From Cellulomonas humilata (GTDB lineage Bacteria; Actinomycetota; Actinomycetes; Actinomycetales; Cellulomonadaceae), in the NCBI RefSeq assembly GCF_013359775.1, contig NZ_JABMCI010000062.1, positions 62,001 to 126,000 on the forward strand: 64,000 nucleotides of DNA, read 5' to 3'. The translations under genes were made by a program, and so were the position numbers. The notes under the pieces are model-generated. The model saw only the letters and a program-made list of their open reading frames with translations, searched no databases and was not told the DNA's origin. Positions 34,074-43,291 of the stretch are shown piece by piece; the stretch's first letter is position 1, and every line of letters starts with the position of its first letter.

Positions 34074-34079
34074 TAGGGT
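34074..34079 (+). promoter_or_regulatory. -10 element TAGGGT, leaderless start of methyltransferase
   Basis: TAGGGT is followed by 6 nt (CGGCGC) and the GTG at 34086; no ribosome site. Confidence 0.6.
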
Positions 34080-34085
34080 CGGCGC

Positions 34086-34691
34086 GTGAGCGAGCCGGAC
34101 CACTACTTCACCGCGCAGCCGGCCTCGCCCGACGAGCGCCGGGTGCTGCGCGTCCACCTGGCCGGCAGGCAGGTCGAGGTGGAGACCGCCGGCGGCATCT
34201 TCTCGCCCGACCACGTCGACCTGGGCACGCGCGTGCTGCTGGACCACGTCCCCGCGCCGCCGGCCGACGGCGACCTGCTCGACCTCGGCTGCGGCTGGGG
34301 GCCGATCGCGCTGACGCTCGCGCTGGAGTCCCCCGCTGCCACGGTCTGGGCCGTCGACGTGAACGAGCGCGCCCTCGACCTCACGCGACGCAACGCCGAG
34401 CGGCTCGGGGTGACCAACCTGCGGGCCGTGCGGCCGGACGAGGTGCCGACGGACGTGCGGTTCGCCGCCGTCTGGTCGAACCCGCCGATCCGGGTGGGCA
34501 AGGAGGCGCTGCACGAGATGCTCCGGGCGTGGCTCGGTCGCCGCGCGCCTGGCGGCGAGGCACACCTCGTCGTCAGCAAGAACCTCGGGGCGGACTCGCT
34601 CCAGCGGTGGATCGCCCTCGAGCTCGGCGTGGACGTCGAGCGGACCGCCAGCGCCAAGGGCTTCCGCGTGCTCGCCGTGCGCGACCGATGA
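34086..34691 (+). CDS. RsmC-like class I SAM-dependent methyltransferase
   Basis: 201 residues with HYFTAQPASPDERRVLRVHL, GIFSPDHVDLGTRVLLDHV, LLDLGCGWGPIALTLAL (SAM loop), AVDVNERALDLTRRNAERLG and the base-flipping NPPI motif in WSNPPIRVGKEAL. This is the RsmC/YbiN-type layout of the small, single-domain 16S rRNA guanine-N2 methyltransferases of actinobacteria; the exact target is not shown by sequence. Its stop overlaps the ATG of the MFS gene (ATGA). Confidence 0.88.
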   Translation: MSEPDHYFTAQPASPDERRVLRVHLAGRQVEVETAGGIFSPDHVDLGTRVLLDHVPAPPADGDLLDLGCGWGPIALTLALESPAATVWAVDVNERALDLTRRNAERLGVTNLRAVRPDEVPTDVRFAAVWSNPPIRVGKEALHEMLRAWLGRRAPGGEAHLVVSKNLGADSLQRWIALELGVDVERTASAKGFRVLAVRDR

Positions 34692-36067
34692 ACGACTGGC
34701 GGTCGCTGCGCACCACCACCTGGAGCATGGTGGCGCTGATCTTCATGGTGGCCTTCGAGTCGCTGGCCGTGACCACGGTGATGCCGACGGTCTCCCAGGC
34801 ACTCGACGGCGCCTCGCTGTACGCCTTCGCGTTCGCCGGACCGCTGGCCACCGGGGTGGTCGGGATGGTCGTTGCCGGTCCGTGGAGCGACCGCAGCGGA
34901 CCCCGGACGCCGCTGCTCGTCGCGGTCGGGCTGTTCACCGCGGGCATCCTGGTCGCAGGCGCGGCACCCACCATGGAGCTCCTCGTCGCGGGTCGGCTCC
35001 TCCAGGGGTTCGGCGGCGGAGCGATGACGGTCGCCGTCTACGTGGTCGTCGCGCGGCTCTACCCCGCGATGCTGCACCCGCGCGTGTTCGCCTGGTTCGC
35101 GGCGGCCTGGATCATCCCGTCGCTCGTCGGCCCGGCCGGTGCCGGCGCGGTGGCCCAGCACGTCGGGTGGCGCTGGGTGTTCCTCGGTGTCGCGCTCCTG
35201 GTGGTGCCGGTCACGCTCGCCCTCGTCCCGGCGCTGCTGCGGATCGGGCCGCCGGAGACCCCCGGCGAGAGGGCACCGCGTGGTCGCCTCGCGTGGGCCG
35301 CGCTCGCCGCCGCGGCCGTGCTGGGGCTCAACCTCGCCGCCCAGGTCCCAGTCCCGTGGTCCGTGCTGGTCGCGGTCGGGACGGCGGTGCTCGCCCTCGT
35401 CGCGCTCCGGGCGGTGGTGCCTGCGGGCACGATGCGTGCGGCTCGGGGTCTGCCGAGCGTCATCGCCACCCGCGGCCTGGTCTCGGGCGCGTTCCTGGGG
35501 GCGGAGGTGTACCTGCCGTACCTGCTCACCGAGCGGTACGCGTTCTCGCCCACGACCGCGGGGATCGCCCTGACCTTCGCCGGCGTCGCCTGGGCCGGGA
35601 CGTCGTGGCTCCAGGGGCGCCTCGGTGACCGCCTGCCGCACCGCACGGCCGTCGTCGTCGGCTCCGCCCTGGTGGTCGTGGCGGTCGCCGGCGTGCTCGT
35701 GACCGCGGCCGCGCACCTGCCGGCGGTGGTCGCCATCTCGTTCTGGACGCTCGCCGGCGCCGGGATGGGCCTGGTCTACTCGCGGCTGACGGTGCTGGTG
35801 CTCGCGTACTCGGCCCCGGGCAGCCAGGGGGTGAACAGCTCGGCGCTGTCGATCGCCGACTCGATCGGCGCGGCGCTCGCCCTGTCGCTCACGGCCCTGG
35901 CGTTCGCCGCGGCCGACCGCAGCCCGGACGCCCCCTTCGCGGCGGCGCTGGTGGTCGCGACCGCCTTCGCCGTCGGTGCGGCGCTGGTCGGCCCCCGCGT
36001 CGGGGCCGGTCGCGGTCAGGCGCTGGAGCCCACCGACGACGCCGAGTCGAGCGCGCTGCGCAGCTGA
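34688..36067 (+). CDS. MFS transporter
   Basis: 459-residue multi-helix membrane protein of the major facilitator superfamily. Seen: MVALIFMVAFESLAVTTVMP (first helix with the drug/H+ antiporter-like TxxMP motif), the MFS loop GPWSDRSGPRTPLLVAVGLF after helix 2, and repeated hydrophobic helices throughout. Probably a proton-driven exporter; substrate unknown. The ATG at 34688 is coupled to the methyltransferase stop. The 3' end overlaps the convergent thioredoxin-like gene by 52 bp. Confidence 0.88.
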   Translation: MNDWRSLRTTTWSMVALIFMVAFESLAVTTVMPTVSQALDGASLYAFAFAGPLATGVVGMVVAGPWSDRSGPRTPLLVAVGLFTAGILVAGAAPTMELLVAGRLLQGFGGGAMTVAVYVVVARLYPAMLHPRVFAWFAAAWIIPSLVGPAGAGAVAQHVGWRWVFLGVALLVVPVTLALVPALLRIGPPETPGERAPRGRLAWAALAAAAVLGLNLAAQVPVPWSVLVAVGTAVLALVALRAVVPAGTMRAARGLPSVIATRGLVSGAFLGAEVYLPYLLTERYAFSPTTAGIALTFAGVAWAGTSWLQGRLGDRLPHRTAVVVGSALVVVAVAGVLVTAAAHLPAVVAISFWTLAGAGMGLVYSRLTVLVLAYSAPGSQGVNSSALSIADSIGAALALSLTALAFAAADRSPDAPFAAALVVATAFAVGAALVGPRVGAGRGQALEPTDDAESSALRS

Positions 36068-36339
36068 GCGAGCGTCGGCACCCCGGACGCACGCCGGACC
36101 ACCCCGCCGCTGGCGTCGAGCACGAGGATCGTCGGCGTCACGTCGATGCCGAGGCGCTCCCCCAGCTCCAGGTGGTCGGCCACGTCGAGGTCGACGTACG
36201 CGACCCCGTCCGTCGTGGCGACGGCGCGCTCGGCGACGTACCGGGTGGAGCGGCACGGTGCGCAGAACGTGCTCGAGAACTGCACCACCGTGGCGCGCTC
36301 GCCCAACGGCGCGCGCAGGTCTGCGGAGGTCAGGTGCAC
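36016..36339 (-). CDS. Thioredoxin-fold protein
   Basis: 107 residues with a redox CAPC motif (Cys26, Cys29 in SSTFCAPCRSTRYVAE), VDLDVADHLELGERLGIDV, cis-Pro in VTPTILVLDASG: a small thioredoxin-like protein, cytoplasmic, with a CAPC instead of the CGPC of classical thioredoxin. The start is set at the GTG at 36339, 5 bp after the dapF stop; no strong ribosome site is present, so it may depend on dapF translation. The 3' end overlaps the MFS gene on the other strand. Confidence 0.8.
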   Translation of the reverse strand: MHLTSADLRAPLGERATVVQFSSTFCAPCRSTRYVAERAVATTDGVAYVDLDVADHLELGERLGIDVTPTILVLDASGGVVRRASGVPTLAQLRSALDSASSVGSSA

Positions 36340-36344
36340 GGTCG

Positions 36345-37301
36345 TCAGCGCCCGGCGGTCAGCGCGGTGAGGTCCACGTCGGCCGCGGCGACGAGCACCG
36401 CCGGTCCCGCGAGCTCGACGTGCCCGTCCGGCAGGACGCTCACCCGGACGGTGCCGCCCGGGACGTCGACCAGCCAGACGTCGGGTGCGCCGACGCCGGC
36501 CCAGGTGCGGACGGCCAGCGCGGCGGCGCACGCCCCGGTGCCGCAGGACCGGGTCTCCCCGACCCCGCGCTCGTGCACGCGCATGCGGAGCCGGCCGACG
36601 AGCGAGCCGTCGGGGGCCTCGTGCTCGCCGAGCGGCACGACGAGCTCGACGTTGGTCCCGTTCGGCGGCACCGGCGTGACCTGCGGCGCCCGCGAGAGGT
36701 CGGCGGCCGCCAGCTCGTCCTCGTCACCGAGCGCCAGGACGACGTGCGGGTTGCCGACGTCGACGCTCAGCCCCGCGCGCGCGACCTCCAGCCCGGCGAC
36801 GTCGACCTCCGCGTCGGCGCCGGCGCGCACCGCGTCGGCACCGCCCGGCAGGTGCCATCGACCCATGTCCACCGCGTACCAGACGTCGTCGCCGATCCCC
36901 GCAGGGACCTCGACGCGCCGCACGCGCCGCACGCCGGCCCGGGTGCCGAGGGCCAGCTCGCCGTCGGCCGCGTCCCAGAGCCCGAGCCGTTCGAGGTAGG
37001 CGGCGAACACGCGGACCCCGTTGCCGCACATCTCGGCGACCGACCCGTCGCCGTTGCGGTAGTCCATGAACCAGTGGGCCGCCGGCTCCTCCGCCAGCGC
37101 CGCCACGCCCTCGGGCAGGTGCTCGCTGGCCACCACCCGGATGACCCCGTCGCCGCCCACGCCCGCACGCCGGTCCGCGAGCCCGCGCACCAGCGCGGCG
37201 GAGAGCTCCACCCGGGCGTCCCGGTCGTCGAGCAGCACGAAGTCGTTCTGCGTGCCGTGACCCTTGGTCACGTGCAGGGTCGGGGCGGCCACCACGGTCA
37301 T
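36345..37301 (-). CDS. dapF: Diaminopimelate epimerase
   Basis: 318-residue cofactor-independent racemase converting LL- to meso-diaminopimelate in lysine synthesis. Seen: TKGHGTQNDFVLLDD, the first catalytic Cys in MCGNGVRVFAAYL and the second in RSCGTGACAAALAV, plus VDVGNPHVV. ATG at 37301, overlapping the miaA stop (ATGA). It is needed for lysine even if the wall uses another diamino acid, so its presence does not settle the MurE question. Confidence 0.95.
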   Translation of the reverse strand: MTVVAAPTLHVTKGHGTQNDFVLLDDRDARVELSAALVRGLADRRAGVGGDGVIRVVASEHLPEGVAALAEEPAAHWFMDYRNGDGSVAEMCGNGVRVFAAYLERLGLWDAADGELALGTRAGVRRVRRVEVPAGIGDDVWYAVDMGRWHLPGGADAVRAGADAEVDVAGLEVARAGLSVDVGNPHVVLALGDEDELAAADLSRAPQVTPVPPNGTNVELVVPLGEHEAPDGSLVGRLRMRVHERGVGETRSCGTGACAAALAVRTWAGVGAPDVWLVDVPGGTVRVSVLPDGHVELAGPAVLVAAADVDLTALTAGR

Positions 37302-38254
37302 GAGCCCAGGCTACGTCGTGGGGCCGGGTCGTCCGTGGCGAGGCCCAGCTCGCCGGCGTCGGCCGCCGCGACGAGCGACTCCGCCTTCGCGACGAGGTCC
37401 GGGTCCCGCGCGTCCAGCCAGTGCACCCGCGGGTCGCGGCCGAACCAGCCCATCTGCTTGCGGGCGAGCCGGCGCGTCCCGGCCGCGATCGCGGCCCTGG
37501 TCTCGTCCGCGGTGAGCTCGCCGCGCAGCATAGTTAGCACCTCGGCGTACCCGACGGCCCGTGACGCCGTGCGGCCCAGCCCGTGCTCGCGCAGGTGCTC
37601 GACCTCGGCCACCAGGCCGCGCGACCACATGCGCTCGACGCGTGCGGTGATCCGCTCGTCGAGGACCGCGCGGTCGCAGTCCAGCCCGAGCTGCACGGCC
37701 GGCACCTCGTAGACGTGCTGCGGGAGGCTCGCGGAGTACGGCCGGCCGGTGAGCTCGATGACCTCCAGGGCGCGCACGATCCGGCGCGCGTTCCGCGGGC
37801 CGATGCCGTCGGCCGCGACCGGGTCGGCGGCGGCGAGCTCGGCGTGCAAGGCGCGGGCGCCCTCGGCCTCCACGCGGGCCTCGAGCCGGGCCCGGAGGTC
37901 CTCGTCCGTGCCGGGGAACTCCATGTGGTCGAGCAGGGCTCGCACGTAGAGGCCGGAGCCTCCCACGGCGATCGCCCGGTTGCCGCGGGCGGCGATCGCG
38001 TCGAGCGCGGACCGGGCGCGCGCCTGGTAGTCGGCCACCGACGCGTCCTCGCGCACGTCGAGCACGTCGAGGAGGTGGTGGGGCACGCCCTGACGCTCGT
38101 CGACGGTGAGCTTGGCCGTGCCGATGTCCATCCCGCGGTACAGCTGCATCGCGTCGGCGTTGACGATCTCCCCGCCCAGGGCGTGGGCCAGCGCGAGGCC
38201 GAGGTCGGACTTGCCCGTCGCGGTCGGGCCGACGAGCGCGACCACGAGGGTCAT
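37298..38254 (-). CDS. miaA: tRNA dimethylallyltransferase
   Basis: 318-residue enzyme placing the dimethylallyl group on A37 of UNN-decoding tRNAs; MiaB at 40.7-42.3 kb then thiolates it. Seen: P-loop LVGPTATGKSDLGLALA, DAMQLYRGMDIGTAK, GGSGLYVRALL, PRNARRIVRALEV and the C-terminal RRLARKQMGWFGRD. The ATG at 38254 follows GGAGTGAGGG; the frame continues 43 codons upstream without support. Four bp separate it from the YbjN gene upstream, and it is coupled to dapF. Confidence 0.95.
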   Translation of the reverse strand: MTLVVALVGPTATGKSDLGLALAHALGGEIVNADAMQLYRGMDIGTAKLTVDERQGVPHHLLDVLDVREDASVADYQARARSALDAIAARGNRAIAVGGSGLYVRALLDHMEFPGTDEDLRARLEARVEAEGARALHAELAAADPVAADGIGPRNARRIVRALEVIELTGRPYSASLPQHVYEVPAVQLGLDCDRAVLDERITARVERMWSRGLVAEVEHLREHGLGRTASRAVGYAEVLTMLRGELTADETRAAIAAGTRRLARKQMGWFGRDPRVHWLDARDPDLVAKAESLVAAADAGELGLATDDPAPRRSLGS

Positions 38255-38258
38255 GCCC

Positions 38259-38774
38259 TCACTCCACGGTGGGGCGCGCAGGGTCGTGGTAGGCGACCGG
38301 GGGCTCCGGCTGACGCGCCACGGGCTGCGTCGGCGCCGCGTCGGGGTAGCGCTCGTCCAGCATCGCGAAGAAGCGCAGGGCACTGGCGATGCCGCCGGTC
38401 AGGTGCAGGTCCAGCTGCTCGTCGGTGACGCCGTCCTGGTAGTCGACGGTGTGCTCCGTGTACACGGCCACCTGCTGGTCCTCGATCCGCACGTAGACCT
38501 TGGGCCAGACCATCGTCTCGGACCACGTGTTGGCGCCCAGCAGGATGTTGCCGAACTCCGTACCCGGCACCTGCCGCGCCCAGCGACCACGGACCTGGAG
38601 GTACTCCTTCGTTCGGCCCATGGTGATGAACCAGAACGGGTGCGTGTCCCAGCGGCCCACCAGGTCGCCGTCCGTGTCCCGGCCGTAGACCGAGCCCCGC
38701 GCGTCGAGCCGCTGCGCGACCCGCTCGGTCGTCAGCGGCGGGAGGGTGGGCTCGTGCTCGGGCGCGGATGACAT
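38259..38774 (-). CDS. YbjN-family protein (first of three paralogues)
   Basis: 171-residue soluble protein of the YbjN fold, resembling type III secretion chaperones. Seen: a core with DGDLVGRWDTHPFWFITMG, EYLQVRGRWARQV and MVWPKVYVRIEDQQVAVY, then a proline-rich tail. Two paralogues at 39.6-40.7 kb share the LQVRG-W and WPK-Y-R signatures. Function unknown; YbjN proteins are linked to stress and motility phenotypes in E. coli. ATG at 38774 after GAGG. Its promoter candidate TAGGGT at 38813-38808 is formed partly by the stop codon of the upstream gene. Confidence 0.82.
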   Translation of the reverse strand: MSSAPEHEPTLPPLTTERVAQRLDARGSVYGRDTDGDLVGRWDTHPFWFITMGRTKEYLQVRGRWARQVPGTEFGNILLGANTWSETMVWPKVYVRIEDQQVAVYTEHTVDYQDGVTDEQLDLHLTGGIASALRFFAMLDERYPDAAPTQPVARQPEPPVAYHDPARPTVE

Positions 38775-38807
38775 CGGAACCTCGGCGTGTGGGGGACGGA
38801 CAGCGAG

Positions 38808-38813
38808 ACCCTA
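38808..38813 (-). promoter_or_regulatory. -10 candidate TAGGGT made from a stop codon
   Basis: On the minus strand the TAG stop (38813-38811) of the dioxygenase-like gene is the first half of TAGGGT, a good -10 for the YbjN gene 34 bp downstream. Confidence 0.4.
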
Positions 38814-39536
38814 CCGGGCGTCCCAGAGCAGGACCGCGTGCTGCGCCCCGAGGTCCGCCGAGGTCGCGAGGGTGCGCGCGCGGACGGGCACGTCACCTGC
38901 GGCACCCACCAGGACCTGCCACGGCGCCCAGCCCCGGACGGCCAGGGCGTCGGCCAGCGCGGGGTCGTCGTCGGCGAGCCGTGCTCGTGCAGCGGGGCCG
39001 GCGTCCGCGAGGTCGGCCAGCACCCGCGCGTCGTGGTCGGGCGCGCGGGGGTCGTCCGCCAGCGGGGCATCCGGGCCGTGGCGGCCGCTCCCGGAGCCGA
39101 CGACCACCAGGCCGGTCGGCTCGGGCTCGACGAGCGCGCTCCCGAGCGCCGCGAGATCGCGGGCGCCGCGCTCAGGCGTCACCTCGACCATCCGCACGGC
39201 GCCCGTCCACCCCGCCCGGACGAGGAGGTGGAGCGCGACGACGCCGGGGACGCTCGGCCCGTCGGAGCCGACACCGTCGACCTGGACCTCGACGACCGGC
39301 CAGCCCAGCAGCGCGTCCGGGATCCCCGCGGCGCCGAGCGTGGTCCGCACGATGCCCGCGACCACCCTGTCGACCACGCCGGGCGCCACGACGACGACCG
39401 AGCGGACCCCCGAGGCGACGACCTCGCCCACCGCGCGCAGCGCCGCCTCGCGCAGCCCCGCGACGGGATCCGCCGAGCCGCCGGCCCCCGGGACGAGAAG
39501 CGCGGAGTCGGGGACGAGCGCGGCGACGACGAGCAT
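38811..39536 (-). CDS. Class III extradiol dioxygenase-like protein (actinobacterial, miaA-linked)
   Basis: 241 residues beginning MLVVAALVPDSALLVPGAGG. It resembles the LigB/MEMO-like class III extradiol-dioxygenase fold that is always found near miaA in actinobacteria (Rv2728c-type). The core VVVVAPGVVDRV, LLVRAGWTGAVRMVEV and LVVVGSGSGRHGPDAPLADD fit the fold, but the clustered histidines of active dioxygenases are few, so enzymatic activity is doubtful. Function unknown. The ATG at 39536 follows TAAGTT by 6 nt: probably leaderless. Confidence 0.78.
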   Translation of the reverse strand: MLVVAALVPDSALLVPGAGGSADPVAGLREAALRAVGEVVASGVRSVVVVAPGVVDRVVAGIVRTTLGAAGIPDALLGWPVVEVQVDGVGSDGPSVPGVVALHLLVRAGWTGAVRMVEVTPERGARDLAALGSALVEPEPTGLVVVGSGSGRHGPDAPLADDPRAPDHDARVLADLADAGPAARARLADDDPALADALAVRGWAPWQVLVGAAGDVPVRARTLATSADLGAQHAVLLWDAR

Positions 39537-39542
39537 CCCCCG

Positions 39543-39548
39543 AACTTA
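39543..39548 (-). promoter_or_regulatory. -10 element TAAGTT, leaderless start of dioxygenase-like gene
   Basis: On the minus strand TAAGTT is followed by 6 nt (CGGGGG) and the ATG at 39536. Confidence 0.58.
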
Positions 39549-39600
39549 CGGGAGGCAGATCAGACCCGAACGACGGCACCCCGGTGTGGGCGACCGCCGG

Positions 39601-39606
39601 TACTGT
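39601..39606 (+). promoter_or_regulatory. -10 element TACTGT, leaderless start of YbjN gene 2
   Basis: TACTGT is followed by 7 nt (CCTGCGT) and the ATG at 39614. Its divergent partner -10 at 39543-39548 is 52 bp away, so the two promoters lie back to back. Confidence 0.58.
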
Positions 39607-39613
39607 CCTGCGT

Positions 39614-40210
39614 ATGGGGTCGCTCGGGGATCGTGCACGGCGCTGGTGGCGGGGGCGCTCGCTGCCCACGGCTGCCTCGAACGCCGTGCCTGTCAACGAG
39701 CCCGACGACGACGAGCTGCACGACCGGGTCGCCCAGCTGCTGGCGCGCGAGCTCGGTGTCGCGGAGCCGGCGGCGGACCTGCCGACCGACGTGACCCCCG
39801 CCCGGATCGCCGCCTGGATGACCAACAACCAGTTCAGCTACTTCGTGGACAACGACGGTGACCTCGGGGGCCTGTGGCGCGGACGACTCTTCTACTTCTT
39901 CCTGTTCGGGGAGAAGTCGGAGATCCTCCAGGTGCGCGGCCAGTGGCACCGGGAGGTCGCGATCGAGCGACTCGAGGAGGTGCTCGACGTCTGCAACGAG
40001 TGGAACGCCGACCGCATCTGGCCCAAGGCGTACGTCCGCGTCCGGGACAACGGCCGCGTGCACGTGGTGTCCGAGGTGGCCACCGACCTGGAGCACGGCG
40101 CCACCGACTCCCAGCTGAGCCAGATGCTGTTCTGCGGCCTGTCGACCGGGAGCATGTTCTTCGACGCCCTGGACGAGCGGTACCCCGACCCGGCGGGAGT
40201 CGCGCCGTGA
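39614..40210 (+). CDS. YbjN-family protein (second paralogue)
   Basis: 198 residues: a variable basic and acidic N-terminal half, a helical ELHDRVAQLLARELGV segment, then the YbjN core DNDGDLGGLWRGRLFYFFLF, EILQVRGQWHREV and IWPKAYVRVRDNGRVHVV. Function unknown. ATG at 39614, probably leaderless. Its stop overlaps the GTG of the third paralogue (GTGA), so the two are made together and may form a heteromer, as suggested for paired YbjN proteins (inference). Confidence 0.83.
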   Translation: MGSLGDRARRWWRGRSLPTAASNAVPVNEPDDDELHDRVAQLLARELGVAEPAADLPTDVTPARIAAWMTNNQFSYFVDNDGDLGGLWRGRLFYFFLFGEKSEILQVRGQWHREVAIERLEEVLDVCNEWNADRIWPKAYVRVRDNGRVHVVSEVATDLEHGATDSQLSQMLFCGLSTGSMFFDALDERYPDPAGVAP

Positions 40211-40728
40211 GCGGGCCCGGGTGGCTGCTGCGGGTGCTCGGTGGGCTGCCCAAGCCGACCAAGCGTCCGACGCCCGACGACGAGCTGCCGGTCCCGCTCA
40301 CCCGGGAGCGGATCGCGGACTACCTCGTCGGGCGCGGCTACCGGTTCGTGGTCGACGACGACGGCGACCTGACGGGCACGTGGGACGGCAGCCGGTTCTG
40401 GTTCCTCCTGCTCGGTGAGCAGCAGGAGATCCTCCAGGTGCGCGGGCGGTGGCACCGCAGCCTCCAGCTGGACCAGCGCGAGGCCGCGGCCCTGGCCATC
40501 AACGACTGGAACCGCGAGCGGATCTGGCCCAAGGCGTACCTGCGCGAGGAGGAGGGCGTGCTCGCCCTCTACAGCGAGGTGTCCGCGGACTTCGAGCCCG
40601 GTGTCACCGACCCGCAGCTGGCCCAGCTGCTGGCGTGCGGGCTGGGCACCGGGGTGCAGATGTTCTCGGCCATGGAGGCCGTGCTGCCGCGCGACGACGC
40701 TCCGCCGCCGGACGTACCCGACAACTAG
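40207..40728 (+). CDS. YbjN-family protein (third paralogue)
   Basis: 173 residues with the same core as its neighbours: DDDGDLTGTWDGSRFWFLLL, EILQVRGRWHRSL, RIWPKAYLREEEGVLALY and DPQLAQLLACGLGTGVQMF. The N-terminus SGPGWLLRVLGGLPKPTKRP is short and basic. GTG start at 40207 from the GTGA overlap with the second paralogue. The stop at 40726-40728 is followed by a 17-bp tandem repeat and the end of convergent miaB. Confidence 0.83.
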   Translation: MSGPGWLLRVLGGLPKPTKRPTPDDELPVPLTRERIADYLVGRGYRFVVDDDGDLTGTWDGSRFWFLLLGEQQEILQVRGRWHRSLQLDQREAAALAINDWNRERIWPKAYLREEEGVLALYSEVSADFEPGVTDPQLAQLLACGLGTGVQMFSAMEAVLPRDDAPPPDVPDN

Positions 40729-40759
40729 GGTTCAGCGCCGGATCGGGTTCAGCGCCGGA
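40728..40759. repeat. 17-bp tandem duplication over the miaB stop
   Basis: The 15-mer GGGTTCAGCGCCGGA occurs at 40728-40742 and again at 40745-40759 (17-bp pitch). The second copy contains the miaB stop codon (complement of TCA at 40749-40751); the first repeats it just outside the gene, between the YbjN and miaB stops. Confidence 0.85.
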
Positions 40760-42320
40760 CCAGCGTCGGCAGGCCCAGCGCGACCGGTCCGGCCGGCCCA
40801 CCCGTGCCGCACGCGTCGCCGGACGCGCCGTGGCTGTGCTCGTCGGCACCGTCCTTGCGACGCTGCCACGCGTCCCCGGCGGCCGTCCGACGGACCTCGA
40901 ACGTCCCGCCGGCCACCGCGGAGTCCGCGACCAGGTGGTACGGCGCGGCGTGCGTCACGGTGACGGTGACCAGGTCCCCGGGCCGGGGTGCGTCGGCAGT
41001 CTCGGGCGGCAGGGCGAGGTGCACGAGACGGTTGTCCGCGGCCCGGCCGGTGACCCGGTGGGTCGCCCCGTCCTTGCGGCCCTCGGCCTCGGCGACGAGC
41101 ACCTGCACGGTGCGGCCCACCTGCGTCTGGTTCTCCTCCTGGGAGATCCGGTCCTGGAGGGCCGTGAGCCGCAGGTAGCGCTCCTGCACGACCGCCTTGG
41201 GCAGCTGGTCGGGCAGGTCGAACGCGGCCGTGCCGGGTCGCGGCGAGTACTGGAACGTGAACGCCGACGCGAACCGCGACGCCTCGACCACCCGGAGCGT
41301 CTCCGCGAAGTCCGCCTCGGTCTCCCCCGGGAACCCGACGATGATGTCGGTGGTGATCGCCGCGTCGGGCATCGCGGCCCGGACGCGGTCGAGGATGCCG
41401 AGGAACTTGTCCGACCGGTACGAGCGGCGCATGGCGCGCAGGATGCGGTCGGAGCCGGACTGGAGCGGCATGTGCAGCTGGGGCATCACGGTCGGCGTCT
41501 CGGCCATCGCGGCGATGACGTCGTCCGTGAACGCCGCCGGGTGCGGCGACGTGAACCGCAGTCGCTCCAGGCCCTCGATCGCGCCGGCCGCGCGCAGCAG
41601 CGAGGCGAACGCGCCGCGGTCACCGAACTCGACGCCGTAGGAGTTCACGTTCTGCCCGAGCAGGGTCACCTCGATGGCGCCCTGGGACACCAGGGCCGCG
41701 ACCTCCGCCAGGATCTCCCCCGGCCGGCGGTCGCGCTCCTTGCCGCGCAGGTGCGGGACGATGCAGAACGTGCACGTGTTGTTGCAGCCGACGCTGATGG
41801 ACACCCAGCCGGCGAACACCGACTCGCGGCGCGTCGGCAGGGTGCTCGGGAAGACCTGGAGCGACTCCTCGATCTCGACCTGCGCCTCGGCGTTGTGGCG
41901 GGCGCGCTCGAGCAGGACGGGCAGGACGTCGAGGTTGTGCGTGCCGAACACCACGTCGACCCACGGCGCCCGCTCGACGATCCCCGCGCGGTCCTTCTGC
42001 GCGAGGCAGCCGCCGACCGCGATCTGCATCCCGGGACGCGCGCGCTTGGTGCTCGCGAGCCGGCCCAGGTTCCCGTACAGCTTGTCCGCGGCGTTCTCGC
42101 GGACCGCGCACGTGTTGATGACGATGACGTCGGCGTCCTCCGCGGCGGCCTGCGCCGGGTCGGCAGCGACGTAGCCGGCCTGCTCCAGCATGCCCGCCAT
42201 GTGCTCGGAGTCGTGCACGTTCATCTGGCAGCCGAGGGTCTTGACGAGGTAGGTGCGCGGGGGTGCCGCCGGGGTCGCCGTCGGCAGATCCGGCAGGACG
42301 GCGGGCAGGGTCGTGGACAT
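40749..42320 (-). CDS. miaB: tRNA-2-methylthio-N6-dimethylallyladenosine synthase
   Basis: 523-residue radical-SAM methylthiotransferase that turns i6A37 of tRNA into ms2i6A, acting after MiaA. Seen: N-terminal UPF0004 domain with cysteines in [29 protein letters not shown] and GGCLAQKD; radical-SAM CxxxCxxC in [35 protein letters not shown] domain at the C-terminus followed by a 45-residue histidine- and glycine-rich tail. The ATG at 42320 lies 8 nt after TACCCT (42334-42329), perhaps leaderless; the frame upstream has no support. Confidence 0.95.
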   Translation of the reverse strand: MSTTLPAVLPDLPTATPAAPPRTYLVKTLGCQMNVHDSEHMAGMLEQAGYVAADPAQAAAEDADVIVINTCAVRENAADKLYGNLGRLASTKRARPGMQIAVGGCLAQKDRAGIVERAPWVDVVFGTHNLDVLPVLLERARHNAEAQVEIEESLQVFPSTLPTRRESVFAGWVSISVGCNNTCTFCIVPHLRGKERDRRPGEILAEVAALVSQGAIEVTLLGQNVNSYGVEFGDRGAFASLLRAAGAIEGLERLRFTSPHPAAFTDDVIAAMAETPTVMPQLHMPLQSGSDRILRAMRRSYRSDKFLGILDRVRAAMPDAAITTDIIVGFPGETEADFAETLRVVEASRFASAFTFQYSPRPGTAAFDLPDQLPKAVVQERYLRLTALQDRISQEENQTQVGRTVQVLVAEAEGRKDGATHRVTGRAADNRLVHLALPPETADAPRPGDLVTVTVTHAAPYHLVADSAVAGGTFEVRRTAAGDAWQRRKDGADEHSHGASGDACGTGGPAGPVALGLPTLVRR

Positions 42321-42442
42321 CACCGACAAGGGTACGGCCGCTCGCCCTGAGCCCCTCACGCGCCCCTCATCTGGGGTCTTGCTTGACGGGTGCGTTGCCG
42401 AACCGTGACCGTCGTGGGTCGCCAGATCGGGTAAACCCCCCG

Positions 42443-42448
42443 TAGGTT
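42443..42448 (+). promoter_or_regulatory. -10 element TAGGTT, leaderless start of gluA
   Basis: TAGGTT is followed by 6 nt (CATCCA) and the ATG at 42455; no ribosome site precedes this first gene of the transporter operon. Confidence 0.62.
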
Positions 42449-42454
42449 CATCCA

Positions 42455-43237
<783 letters not shown>

Positions 43238-43291
43238 CCCACACCCCCACCGACCGAACCGACACTGCACACCACACGAAGGGGACACACC

